DNA from: Nitrososphaerota archaeon
GTDB taxonomy: Archaea > Thermoproteota > Nitrososphaeria > Nitrososphaerales > UBA183
Reading direction: 5' to 3'
Assembly: GCA_029785685.1 (NCBI GenBank)
Contig: JAFLZE010000046.1
Location: 1-7,814, forward strand
Length of the DNA stretch: 7,814 nt
The notes beneath the pieces were generated by a model. The model saw nothing but the letters and a program-made list of their open reading frames with translations, had not been told where the DNA came from and did no database searches. Both the position numbers and the translations under genes were made by a program. Shown here piece after piece: positions 1-6,503 of this stretch (its first letter is position 1; each line of letters begins with the position of its first letter).

Positions 1-277
1 AAAGGAGGTCTTCCCGTCTATCAACGGGACCCTCGAGGCGATGCTCCTGGACGAAGGGCTTGTGGAGAAGGGGAGGATGCCGATAAGCGAGCTTGTTGCG
101 AAGATGGATGGGGCGGGGGCGAGCTACATCATCTTCGACGGCATAGTCACCCAGAGGCTGATCGACGCGGCCGGGAGGGCGAAGGTGAAGGGCATAGTCG
201 GGCACAGGATCGGCGAGGTCAAGAGCATGCCGGAAGGCTTGAGCGTAGGCACATTCAGGGACCTACAGCTCGAGTGA
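1..277 (+). CDS. dnaG: Archaeal DnaG-type primase, C-terminal part (5' end outside the window)
   Basis: The frame is open from base 2 and gives the last 91 residues before a TGA stop at 275-277. The start of the gene lies to the left of the window. The tail carries the ending typical of archaeal DnaG: a segment starting SINGTLEA, then the block IIFDGIVTQRLIDAAG followed by VKGIVGHRIGEV, and a final GTFRDLQLE. The archaeal protein has a TOPRIM catalytic core, which is not in this window. It is known as a primase-like RNA polymerase that also sits in the archaeal exosome as an RNA-binding cap subunit, so it is tied to both RNA synthesis and RNA decay. It ends nine bases before the pelA start, so the two are probably cotranscribed. 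Family assignment is from recognised sequence, without a search. Confidence 0.85.
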   Translation, partial: KEVFPSINGTLEAMLLDEGLVEKGRMPISELVAKMDGAGASYIIFDGIVTQRLIDAAGRAKVKGIVGHRIGEVKSMPEGLSVGTFRDLQLE

Positions 278-286
278 CCCCGTCGG

Positions 287-1372
287 TTGATAGTAAGCGA
301 GCTCGTCCCAAAGCAGGGCATCTGCAGGCTCACCGTCGAGTCCCCCGACGACCTCTGGACCCTCAGGAGGCTCCTCGCCCCTGGGGACACCGTGGTCACC
401 AAGAGCTCCCGGGTCTTGAAGAGGGAAGGCGACTATTCGAGGCCTGACAAGGGGGAGCGCATCAAGGTCACGGTAGCGCTCGAGGTCGAGAGCATCGCCC
501 TCGACAGCAGCGTGGCGCGGCTGAGGGTCCGGGGGAGGATAGTCGAGGCGAGCGACGAGAGCGTGACAAAGGCGGGCTCGCACTCGCTGCTGGTCTCGCC
601 TGGTCAGGAGCTTACCATCAAGAAGGACGCCTGGAGGCCTGGGGACACCCGCCTGCTCGAGCCGTCCGCGGCCTCGGAGCAAAGGTTCCTTCTCGTGGCC
701 GTAGACCGCCGAGAGGCCGGGGTCGGCCTCCTCTCGGGCTCCCACCTGACGATAGTCTCCACCGTCGAGTCGGGGGCTTCGGGGAAGCAAGGAGGGAGCG
801 GGAAGGAGGTCGACATGCAGCCGTACTTCCGGAAGGTGCTCGAGCTCTTGAAGGCCACCTGGCGCGAGGGGGACCTCACCGTGGTGGCGGGCCCTGGGAA
901 CACCAAGCTCACCGTCGAGAACCTCGTGAGGAAGGACCCCGACCTGAGGAAGAAGGAGACCCTCGTCGAGGGGTTTGACCTAGCCGGCGCCGACGGGGTG
1001 AGGGCCCTGGTGAAGTTCGAGGGCTTCAGGAAGGTCGCCAAGGACAGCGTCCTGGTCGAGGTGCAGGAGGCCGTCGACGAGGCGATCAGGAGGATATCCA
1101 GGGGTGAGAGGAGAGTGGCCTACACGCTCCCCAGGGTCGCCGAGGCGGGGGACGCTGGTGCCGTGGAGAAGTGCATGGTCTCCGACGACGTGTTCGCCAA
1201 GAACGCCGACGAGGACGCGCTGGTGGTCGCCCTGAACTCGATAGAGGACAGAGGAGGGAAGGTCTTCCTCGTGGACTCGACCTTGGAGACTGGTAAGCAG
1301 GTCTCCTCACTCGGCGGGGTGGTCGCCCTCCTGAGGTACGATGTAGCGGGACGGCCCGCCTCTATCCGATGA
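287..1372 (+). CDS. pelA: Pelota homolog, ribosome rescue / mRNA surveillance factor
   Basis: This 361-residue protein has the usual length of archaeal Pelota (aPelota), a paralogue of release factor aRF1 that enters the A site of stalled ribosomes with aEF1A and acts with ABCE1 to split them. The N-terminal Sm-like domain covers roughly residues 1-130, with the characteristic SPDDLWTLRRLLAPGDTV block at 19-36. The central eRF1-like domain runs from about 135 to 255, with VVAGPGNTKLTVENLV at 199-214. The C-terminal domain ends with GGKVFLVD (323-330) and SSLGGVVALLRYDV (340-353). There is no GGQ tripeptide, as expected for Pelota and unlike a peptide-release factor. The start is TTG at 287, the only in-frame start close to the dnaG stop; the next block fits the family N-terminus. 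The last 11 bases overlap the stop end of the convergent small membrane protein gene. Confidence 0.93.
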   Translation: MIVSELVPKQGICRLTVESPDDLWTLRRLLAPGDTVVTKSSRVLKREGDYSRPDKGERIKVTVALEVESIALDSSVARLRVRGRIVEASDESVTKAGSHSLLVSPGQELTIKKDAWRPGDTRLLEPSAASEQRFLLVAVDRREAGVGLLSGSHLTIVSTVESGASGKQGGSGKEVDMQPYFRKVLELLKATWREGDLTVVAGPGNTKLTVENLVRKDPDLRKKETLVEGFDLAGADGVRALVKFEGFRKVAKDSVLVEVQEAVDEAIRRISRGERRVAYTLPRVAEAGDAGAVEKCMVSDDVFAKNADEDALVVALNSIEDRGGKVFLVDSTLETGKQVSSLGGVVALLRYDVAGRPASIR

Positions 1373-1676
1373 GAGAAGCGACCGCGGGAAGCAGGAACTC
1401 GGTAATCACGATGAGGAGGATGCCCCCGACTATAAGGTCCTTGCCGAGGCGCCTCGCGACGTGCGTGAAGTAGAGCAGGACACCCAGAAGGAGGCATGTG
1501 ACGTATGCCACGCGGACGATGTCCACCACCGCGGCGTTGACCAGGGCCAATGTTGACGTGACCTCCGCGACCAACTGCCCGGTGAAGCCCTGGGCGGCGG
1601 GAGCCAACTGGGGCGCCGCGGGCAGCCCCATCGCAGAGGCGATCGCGGGAGGGGCAAGGAGGAACGTTGGGTCCAT
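1362..1676 (-). CDS. Small two-helix membrane protein of unknown function
   Basis: The gene encodes 104 residues if started at ATG 1676; a TTG two codons earlier (1682) is the alternative. The ATG is preferred because a TATA box centred near 1701 would place transcription start at about 1675, giving a leaderless mRNA. Residues 1-30 are rich in Ala and Pro, with a possible signal-like A-P-A-A-Q stretch. Two strongly hydrophobic segments follow, about 51-72 and 81-103, joined by a short basic loop HVARRLGKD (72-80). This layout recalls small pilin-like (VirB2/TrbC-type) or holin-like proteins, but no diagnostic motif is present, so the family is unknown. It lies 42 bases downstream of the S2P protease gene on the same strand, so it might be read through with it, although it has its own promoter. 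Real coding is supported by the clean hydrophobic pattern and the promoter. Confidence 0.72.
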   Translation of the reverse strand: MDPTFLLAPPAIASAMGLPAAPQLAPAAQGFTGQLVAEVTSTLALVNAAVVDIVRVAYVTCLLLGVLLYFTHVARRLGKDLIVGGILLIVITEFLLPAVASLIG

Positions 1677-1689
1677 CCACAAGATATCT

Positions 1690-1710
1690 CGGCCGGATAT
1701 TTAATCGGCC
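1690..1710 (-). promoter_or_regulatory. TATA box inside an inverted repeat, promoter of the small membrane protein gene
   Basis: Read on the - strand, ATTAAATATCC (about 1697-1706) is a good archaeal TATA box, about 25 bases before the ATG at 1676. The arms GGCCG (1691-1695) and CGGCC (1706-1710) form a perfect 5-base inverted repeat that brackets the TATA box with a 10-base gap. The repeat could be an operator for a dimeric regulator that blocks TBP, or a weak hairpin after the protease gene that ends at 1719. The promoter reading is firmer than either role for the repeat. Confidence 0.6.
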
Positions 1711-1718
1711 ACGCGCTC

Positions 1719-3035
1719 TCAGTAAGAGGGGAACGCGTTCGCGATGTACGGCCCCGCGATGACCGCGAAGAGCGCGAAGAATACCGCGAGTGTCACCCCG
1801 GTGGTCACGCGCCTCGCCAGCTCGTCGCTTATCCTCCCCCTCCCGGCGCCCCTGAGGAATGTCTCGAAGGCCTGCCCGCCGTCCATGGGGTAGATCGGGA
1901 GGCTGTTGAAGATCGCCAGGTTGAAGTTGACGAAGAACATCCAGTAGAGGGCCGAGGTTACGAGGGGTGTCAGGCCGCCGAAGGGCGAGGAGTAGACCGC
2001 GGAGAGGATAGTGGAGAACGGGACGCTCGTCTGGGCCGCGCCGAATGTGGGGATCTCCACCAGGTACGCCAGCGGGGATGTCCTGTAATAGTTCACGTAG
2101 CCGTTCGAGATACCCTTGAGCCCCGCGTAGCTCACCGTGTCCACCCCCAAGAAGGGGTAGACGACCTGAGTGCTCTGGCCGCTGGTCTTGTTGAGCACCG
2201 TCACCGTGTAGTTGCTCAGCACCACGTCGTTGACTGTCCGGGCCTGCCCGGCATGCCACACGGTCAGGCTCACGCTCTCCCCCACCGTGAACGTCCCGTT
2301 GCGCAGGACACCGAGGTCTGTGAGCGGGGCGTTGTCTATCGCGAGGATGAAGTCCCCGGGCTGGATCCCCGCGGCGCTCGCGGGGGAGCCTGGCACTACG
2401 CCGACTATGGCGGCTCCCTTGGCGGACGGGGCCATCGAGGAGACGGTGACGATGAGCAGGAGGAGGCACGCCACTCCAACGATGAAGTTGATCCCAGAGC
2501 CTGCGCCTAGTACCCTAAGCGAGTCCCTGCTCTTGACCTCTTTCATCTGCTTGTCGTCGACCTCTACGAACGCGCCTATGGGGAGGATGACGAGCAAGAG
2601 CACCCCGGCCGACTTGATCCTCAGGCCGAGGCTCCGCGCGACTATCCCATGCGAAGCCTCGTGTATGACCACTGCGACGATGACCGCGAGCCAGACGCTG
2701 AGGGGGAGGTACGGGTTGATGCCCGGGAGGAGGAAGTTTGCGAGGGGCGATATCGTCACGACGTCCGAGATTATCTGGTGGCCCTGAGGCGAGAAGTAGA
2801 GCGCCGAGACCTCGAAAGAGATGACGTACAGGGCGAGCAGCCCTGCGAAGGGGACTATGGCGAGCATGATCCATCCGAGGGGCTTGGTCACCCGCCATCG
2901 CCCGAGCCTGTCCATCATGCCGAGGCCCTGCCTCGTCCTGAGCATGAAGAAGATGAACCACCGGGTGACGGCCTTGTAGGGCTTCTCCTCGTCCACTGGT
3001 GGGGGAGGGATGTCCGGGGACGGGGAGCCTGACAA
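1719..3035 (-). CDS. Site-2 protease-type M50 intramembrane metalloprotease with a PDZ domain
   Basis: From TTG 3035 the protein has 438 residues. The zinc site HEASHG (H125, E126, H129) lies in a membrane helix at about 113-135. The second conserved S2P element, FNSLPIYPMDGGQ, is at about 376-388 and supplies the third ligand D385. A PDZ domain lies between them at about 200-275, with the carboxylate-loop-like and core parts VVPGSPASAAGIQPGDFILAI. Membrane helices are seen near 53-75, 113-135, 143-158, 182-200, 362-382 and 412-436. The family cleaves substrates within the membrane, often to release a regulator or clear signal peptides; the substrate here is unknown. The frame stays open up to 3389, but that would overlap the divergent thiolase gene. 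A TATA element near 3066 fits a start at TTG 3035, and GTG 2996 is a second option. Residues 1-20 are Pro-rich and acidic, presumably cytosolic. Confidence 0.9.
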   Translation of the reverse strand: MSGSPSPDIPPPPVDEEKPYKAVTRWFIFFMLRTRQGLGMMDRLGRWRVTKPLGWIMLAIVPFAGLLALYVISFEVSALYFSPQGHQIISDVVTISPLANFLLPGINPYLPLSVWLAVIVAVVIHEASHGIVARSLGLRIKSAGVLLLVILPIGAFVEVDDKQMKEVKSRDSLRVLGAGSGINFIVGVACLLLLIVTVSSMAPSAKGAAIVGVVPGSPASAAGIQPGDFILAIDNAPLTDLGVLRNGTFTVGESVSLTVWHAGQARTVNDVVLSNYTVTVLNKTSGQSTQVVYPFLGVDTVSYAGLKGISNGYVNYYRTSPLAYLVEIPTFGAAQTSVPFSTILSAVYSSPFGGLTPLVTSALYWMFFVNFNLAIFNSLPIYPMDGGQAFETFLRGAGRGRISDELARRVTTGVTLAVFFALFAVIAGPYIANAFPSY

Positions 3036-3058
3036 GTCGAAACCCGAGCCTCTTGGAG

Positions 3059-3073
3059 AACCCTTTAAGGTTT
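3059..3073. promoter_or_regulatory. Shared bidirectional TATA element between the protease and the tRNA thiolation gene
   Basis: The sequence AACCCTTTAAGGTTT is nearly its own reverse complement, with AACC and GGTT arms around CTTTAA, so it offers a TATA-like core on both strands. Its centre is about 39 bases before TTG 3105 on the + strand and about 31 bases before TTG 3035 on the - strand. With the usual archaeal spacing of about 25 bases, both transcripts would begin with leaders of only about 5-15 bases. The intergenic gap between the two chosen starts is 69 bases and holds no other TATA candidate. Confidence 0.55.
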
Positions 3074-3104
3074 GACCTGGTGTCACGGCCGCAGGCCACA
3101 TCCC

Positions 3105-4052
3105 TTGGACTGCTCGCGCTGCCGGGCCCACCCGGCCTACTACACGAGGAGGTACTCGGGGGAGAGCCTCTGTCCCGGATGCTTTGTAGGGTCTGTCGTC
3201 GAGAAGGTCGGGCGGACGGTCGCCGACCGCCGGATGCTCAGGCGTGGGCAGAGGGTGGGCGTCGCCGTCTCCGGGGGCAAGGACAGCCTTTCCCTCCTCA
3301 AGGTGCTGCACGACCTGGGCGGGTACGACCTGGTCGCCCTCACAGTTGACGAGGGGGTCGAAGGGTACCGCGACGAGGCGATAGAGCACGTCAAGACGGT
3401 CTGCGGCGGGCTGGGGGTCGACCTCGTCCTCGTCTCCTACCGCGAGCTCTTCGGGTTCAGCCTCGACCAGGCACTCGACTGGGAGGATGAGCGGGAGGTC
3501 TCATCTTGCAGCATGTGCGGCGTGTTCAGGAGGAGGGCGATAGACGAGGCCGCCGCGAGGGCGAAGGTGGACGTCGTCGCGACAGCCCACAACCTCGACG
3601 ACCACGTCCAGACCTTCATGATGAATCTCCTCCACGGGGACGTGGACCGGCTTGCGTGGCTCGACCCGTCAGGAGGGGGAGACGGCATTCCGGTTCGGAG
3701 GGTGAAACCTTTCACCGAGGTCTACGAGGAGGAGGTAGCCCTCTACGCACTCCTCTCGAAGATACCCTTTCAGGGCACGAGCTGCCCCTACATGCACGAG
3801 GGGCTGAGGAGCGAGGTGAGGGACTACCTCAACGAGCTCGAGGCGAGGCACCCCGGAGTCAAGAACGTCCTGCTGAGCTCCGCCCTCAAGGTAACCTCTA
3901 GGATGTCGTCGGCAGTTCGAGACGACCCGGCGGGAAAGGGGGCAGTGCCCTGCGAGAAGTGCGGGAAACCTTCCTCCCGAGGGCTCTGCGGAGTCTGCAG
4001 GATGACCCAGCTGGTCCTCGAGCACGCCAAAGTCCTGAAGGCCCAGGGATGA
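3105..4052 (+). CDS. TtuA/Ncs6-type tRNA 2-thiouridine synthetase (PP-loop ATPase)
   Basis: The 315-residue enzyme activates a tRNA uridine C2 with ATP and replaces oxygen with sulfur, taking sulfur from a ubiquitin-like carrier in this family. The parts occur in the family order: N-terminal zinc finger with C3, C6, C23 and C26 around YYTRRYSGESLC; the PP-loop SGGKDS at 56-61; the catalytic or Fe-S cysteines CSMC (C135, C138) with the third cysteine C227 in GTSCPY; ATAHNLDDHVQT at 159-170; and a C-terminal zinc ribbon with C283, C286, C295 and C298. The frame also opens at TTG 3072, but that codon lies inside the TATA element, and starting at TTG 3105 gives an N-terminus right before the first CxxC, as in relatives. 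Whether it modifies U54 (TtuA) or wobble U34 (Ncs6/CTU1) cannot be settled by reading. It is divergent from the protease and ends with TGA at 4050-4052. Confidence 0.92.
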   Translation: MDCSRCRAHPAYYTRRYSGESLCPGCFVGSVVEKVGRTVADRRMLRRGQRVGVAVSGGKDSLSLLKVLHDLGGYDLVALTVDEGVEGYRDEAIEHVKTVCGGLGVDLVLVSYRELFGFSLDQALDWEDEREVSSCSMCGVFRRRAIDEAAARAKVDVVATAHNLDDHVQTFMMNLLHGDVDRLAWLDPSGGGDGIPVRRVKPFTEVYEEEVALYALLSKIPFQGTSCPYMHEGLRSEVRDYLNELEARHPGVKNVLLSSALKVTSRMSSAVRDDPAGKGAVPCEKCGKPSSRGLCGVCRMTQLVLEHAKVLKAQG

Positions 4053-4177
4053 CCCCCCCCGACGCGCATTGCTCGCACTCCGCCTTTCCGGGTGGCGTCT
4101 GGGTCGGCACACGAGATGTCATCGGAACCTCCGTGCTGTCCACCGACCCGGAGTCCGCCTGTCTGCGGTATCAGCAC

Positions 4178-4188
4178 CCTAAATATAC
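4178..4188 (+). promoter_or_regulatory. TATA box of the SRP RNA gene
   Basis: CCTAAATATAC is a strong archaeal TATA box in an otherwise GC-rich stretch. Its centre at about 4184 predicts transcription start near 4208-4212, just where the SRP RNA 5' domain begins. No open frame of coding quality follows, which supports a promoter for a stable RNA. Confidence 0.7.
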
Positions 4189-4207
4189 CGGCAGCTAGCA
4201 ACCACGC

Positions 4208-4480
4208 TCGGTGGCGGGTAGGGTAGGGAGGCTAGCCCTCTTCCGGAGCTCTAACGGGCTACAGGAGTGCCAGCAACCGTCGGGTAAAGCCATCTCTCCT
4301 CTCTCCTGCGCGCCTGGGCGGGATGATCCCACGCCGGAGCGGGCGGTCGCGAGGTGCGGGCCCCTCGAAGGAGGGGTTCTGACTCTTGATTGCCGAACCG
4401 GGTGAGGTCCGGGAGGGAGCAACCCTAAGGTGACACGGCCACGCTGCTCCGTCTACGTGCGGGACCGCCCGTGGCGTGAG
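4208..4480 (+). ncRNA. ffs: Archaeal signal recognition particle RNA (7S RNA)
   Basis: This is the RNA scaffold of SRP, binding SRP54 and SRP19 and guiding ribosomes that make membrane or exported proteins to the SecYE channel. Helix 8, the SRP54 site, is recognisable at about 4396-4428: GGTGAGGTCC, tetraloop GGGA, then GGGAGCAACC, with GGT pairing to ACC. Helix 6, the SRP19 site, is a perfect hairpin CCCCTC-GAAG-GAGGGG at 4361-4376, with a GNAR tetraloop as the family requires. Helix 5 is supported by three nested pairings: CGCC 4311-4314 with GGCG 4473-4476, GGGCGG 4316-4321 with CCGCCC 4465-4470, and GGAGC 4336-4340 with GCTCC 4446-4450. A 5' domain hairpin TAGCCC/GGGCTA (4233-4238, 4256-4261) fits the Alu part. 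About 270 bases is near the usual archaeal length. Both ends are estimates: the 5' end from the TATA box, the 3' end from the helix 5 base. Confidence 0.87.
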
Positions 4481-4490
4481 ACTGGGGGAG

Positions 4491-4529
4491 GTCGGGGTGG
4501 TGAACTCCGACGGGTCCGCCACCATTTTT
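4491..4529 (+). terminator. Hairpin plus T-run after the SRP RNA, possible terminator
   Basis: GTCGGGGT (4491-4498) pairs with ACTCCGAC (4504-4511), eight pairs with one G-U, around a five-base loop. A run of five T follows at 4525-4529, the only T-run in this GC-rich area. Archaeal terminators need T-runs rather than hairpins, so the T-run is the more relevant part, and it is short. It could mark the 3' end of the SRP RNA precursor. Confidence 0.35.
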
Positions 4530-4887
4530 GGCGAAGCCTCGGGCCCGTTAAGATCCTCCGCCGCCTGGAAGATGGTGTGCTCGAGGGATGAGGCGGACTT
4601 TCGAGCGCTCCCCGTGCAGGCACCTCCTCGAGGACCAGGGCGTCTCGGGCAAGGGTACGCCACGCCCCTGAAGAGCTGGCGGCGGTTCAACGACCTGGAG
4701 GTCAGGACGAAGGTCGCCATCAGGTACGGCGCCCGCTCCGACGAACCTGGATTCCATCCGGAACGGGCTCTGCTTCCTGGAAGGCGAGGGAGGATGGAGA
4801 ATGTGCAGACGGCTGCAGCGCATTTCCGACGGCTAGTGGGCGGGAACAAGCTCCATAAGGGGCCGCGACTAGGTCCTGCCGGTCCTT
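4530..4887. other. Gene-free stretch with possible remains of a decayed protein gene
   Basis: No intact gene is supported here. On the + strand, fragments with ordinary protein character appear in different frames in a co-linear order: VKILRRLEDGVLEG ending at a stop at 4589-4591, HLLEDQGVSGKGT at about 4621-4659, RRFNDLEVRTKVAIRYGAR at about 4680-4736, and LDSIRNGLCFLEGEG at about 4747-4790. Together they look like a small helical, perhaps winged-helix-type, regulator broken by several frameshifts and stops. The reading is weak because a long GC-rich non-coding stretch easily yields such pieces. The extended + strand frame from 4476 covers this area but begins inside the SRP RNA 3' region and overlaps the next gene in another frame, so it is taken as chance. 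Confidence 0.22.
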
Positions 4888-6084
4888 GTGAGACGCTTGC
4901 TCAGGCTTGCCGCCATCGCCGCTTCGGCGAGCTTGGCCACGACGGGGGCGTCCTACGCCCTGAGCGTCGACGGGGTGCACCACTGGCTCCCCGAGCTCCA
5001 GGTGATGGGGGTCGCCAAGGTCAGGGGTTTCCCGCTCCCCTACGCGGCGTACTACCCCTCCAACGAGGCGGCCCACGTCTTCTACCCGCTGAACCTCGCG
5101 GGGGACCTCTCGGTCTGGTTCGCGATTGCGCTCCTCGCCCTTTCTGCCTTCACGCGCTGGAGGCTGGTCCTCGCACTGCTCGGGGGGCTGGGGGTGACCC
5201 TGCTCAGCCTCCTCCTGCCTCCCCTTGCGATGGCCACCCCTCTGGACGCCCCGTTGGTCTGCTTCCCCAGCCCGATGGGGTTCCCCTTCGAGTACCTGTC
5301 TCGGCTCGACTGCGGGCCATTCGGGGGCGTGACGACCCAGTTAAGCCTGGTCAACGCAGCGGCCGATCTTGCGTTCTGGACGGGGGCGACCTTCGCCGCC
5401 TTCGGCTTCGTCCTCTTCCTAGCCTACTCGCTCCGGAGGCAGGGGGTCCAGAAGTTCTCCGGGGAGGTGGCGATCTCGGTCCAGGTTGCCATCGTCCTCA
5501 TCGCCGCGCTCACGACCGGCTCGGAGTACGTCTCGCCCTCCTGCAGCGCGCTCGGGGTCACCTTCTCTGACCTTCCGGCCTCCGGGCCGGGCGTGCAGTA
5601 CTCCTGCGGGCGGGGCACCGTCTCCGACGGAAGACTGTCGATAACGCTCAACAACTACCACTTTGCCGAGGGGGCGAGCATCGAAGGCGTAGGCGGCCAA
5701 GGCGTCTACCTGCTCGTCAACGCGACCGTCGAGAACCTAGGGGACGGGGGAGCGCACATGTGGAACTACTTCTCGGTGACTCTGACCAACGGCACCGCTC
5801 CCGCTGCCGACTTCAGCGCGCGCAACCCCAGCGCGGTGTTCCCCGGCCAGTTCCCCAACACGTCTGCCCCCGCTTCGCCGGCGGAACTCCCGCCCCACAG
5901 CAGCGCGACCTACTGGTTTCTCTTTGGCTCGGAATCCGCGGTCAGCCTCAACGGGACGCGGAACGTCAAGCTCAAGCAGATGGTCTGGCACGAGTACGAC
6001 TACGGCGAGGTAATGAGCGAGTACGGGCAGTGGGAGTGCGGCCAGTGCACTGACCTCCAGACACGGGTCCTGGTCATGGACTGA
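4888..6084 (+). CDS. Multi-pass membrane protein with an extracytoplasmic Ig-like (DUF4352-like) C-terminal domain
   Basis: The 398-residue protein starts at GTG 4888, directly before a basic MRRLLRLA stretch. The first hydrophobic helix (about 5-25) is a signal anchor or signal peptide. Further membrane helices lie at about 73-88, 92-116, 153-181 and 194-211, ending near a cysteine-containing linker. From about 246 to 375 a beta-rich domain follows, with GVYLLVNATVENLGDG (272-287), a WNYFSVTLTNGT strand (292-303) and ELPPHSSATYWFLFG (333-347). This order, a conserved internal strand, a variable loop, then a proline-rich turn before a hydrophobic strand, resembles DUF4352/TRF2-like Ig folds that occur on archaeal and bacterial cell surfaces. 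Sequons such as N278-A-T, N302-G-T, N324-T-S and N355-G-T suit an external domain. Six cysteines occur, including CGQC at 384-387. No function is known. A weak TATA-like CCATAAGG lies about 30 bases upstream. Confidence 0.8.
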   Translation: MRRLLRLAAIAASASLATTGASYALSVDGVHHWLPELQVMGVAKVRGFPLPYAAYYPSNEAAHVFYPLNLAGDLSVWFAIALLALSAFTRWRLVLALLGGLGVTLLSLLLPPLAMATPLDAPLVCFPSPMGFPFEYLSRLDCGPFGGVTTQLSLVNAAADLAFWTGATFAAFGFVLFLAYSLRRQGVQKFSGEVAISVQVAIVLIAALTTGSEYVSPSCSALGVTFSDLPASGPGVQYSCGRGTVSDGRLSITLNNYHFAEGASIEGVGGQGVYLLVNATVENLGDGGAHMWNYFSVTLTNGTAPAADFSARNPSAVFPGQFPNTSAPASPAELPPHSSATYWFLFGSESAVSLNGTRNVKLKQMVWHEYDYGEVMSEYGQWECGQCTDLQTRVLVMD

Positions 6085-6486
6085 GCCGATCGTCTGCTCT
6101 GGGCGTGTGGCTCCCCTGGTCAGGGCGGGGTGAGGTTGTGGAGACCGAAGATAGTTCCCGAGGGGTTATGCCGCGGCGGACAACCAGAACTCTCTCCGCA
6201 GGGGCAATGCGAATCAAGACGGTCGCCGGAAATCGCGGTTGCAGCGCTCGTACTAGGACGCGCGTTGGCGCTTTGCTCCTCGAATGACTCCCCACATCCA
6301 CCCACGAGCACCGGGTCGGCATCTCACTACGGCAATGCAGCGGGGCACGCATAGCTTGTCACTGGGGTTGCGAAACTTGCCCTCGTTGAAAGACAAGAGC
6401 TTCTGACAGACCGACTCTTCCTCTCCCGCCGAGGTTCGTCTGCCCACCATATCGAGTCGGGACCAGACATGGCCAACTGCGGGTCG
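6085..6486. other. Gene-free stretch between two convergent genes
   Basis: This stretch lies between the stops of the two convergent membrane/surface protein genes. Open frames here are short, change frame and lack family-like composition or a promoter, so I see no supported gene. It is less GC-biased than the left half of the window. No tRNA-like cloverleaf, CRISPR repeat pattern or terminal inverted repeat was found by eye. It could be old intergenic DNA or eroded accessory sequence. Confidence 0.5.
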
Positions 6487-6503
6487 GACTCTTAAGACGA
6501 GTC
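6487..6503 (-). terminator. Short hairpin overlapping the stop of the surface protein gene
   Basis: GACTC (6487-6491) and GAGTC (6499-6503) form a five-base stem around a seven-base loop, overlapping the TGA stop at 6502-6504 of the - strand gene. There is no T-run beyond it on the - strand, so a role in termination is only a possibility; it may be chance. Confidence 0.2.

Noticed and set aside
1..9. AAAGGAGGT resembling a strong ribosome binding site
   Set aside because: It lies inside the dnaG reading frame (KEVF...) with no start codon at suitable spacing; the ATG at 41 is internal to dnaG.
1120..2469. Long - strand open frame of 449 codons
   Set aside because: It is antisense to pelA and out of frame with both the small membrane protein and the protease. 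The product is Arg/Pro/His-rich without any fold-like pattern, typical of a shadow frame in high-GC DNA.
3072..3104. Eleven-codon N-terminal extension of the thiolation enzyme from TTG 3072
   Set aside because: The TTG lies within the TATA element, and the extra residues precede the zinc finger where relatives usually begin.
3036..3389. N-terminal extension of the protease to 556 residues
   Set aside because: It would overlap the divergent thiolation gene over its zinc finger and PP-loop region, cross the TATA element, and add Pro/Arg-rich sequence absent from the family.
4053..4177. Search for a tRNA or small gene between the thiolation gene and the SRP RNA
   Set aside because: No cloverleaf, T-arm consensus or plausible frame was found; it appears to be plain intergenic DNA.
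4476..5570. Long + strand frame of 364 codons
   Set aside because: It begins at the SRP RNA 3' region and runs out of frame through the first half of the membrane protein gene, with Gly/Arg/Pro-rich low-complexity composition.
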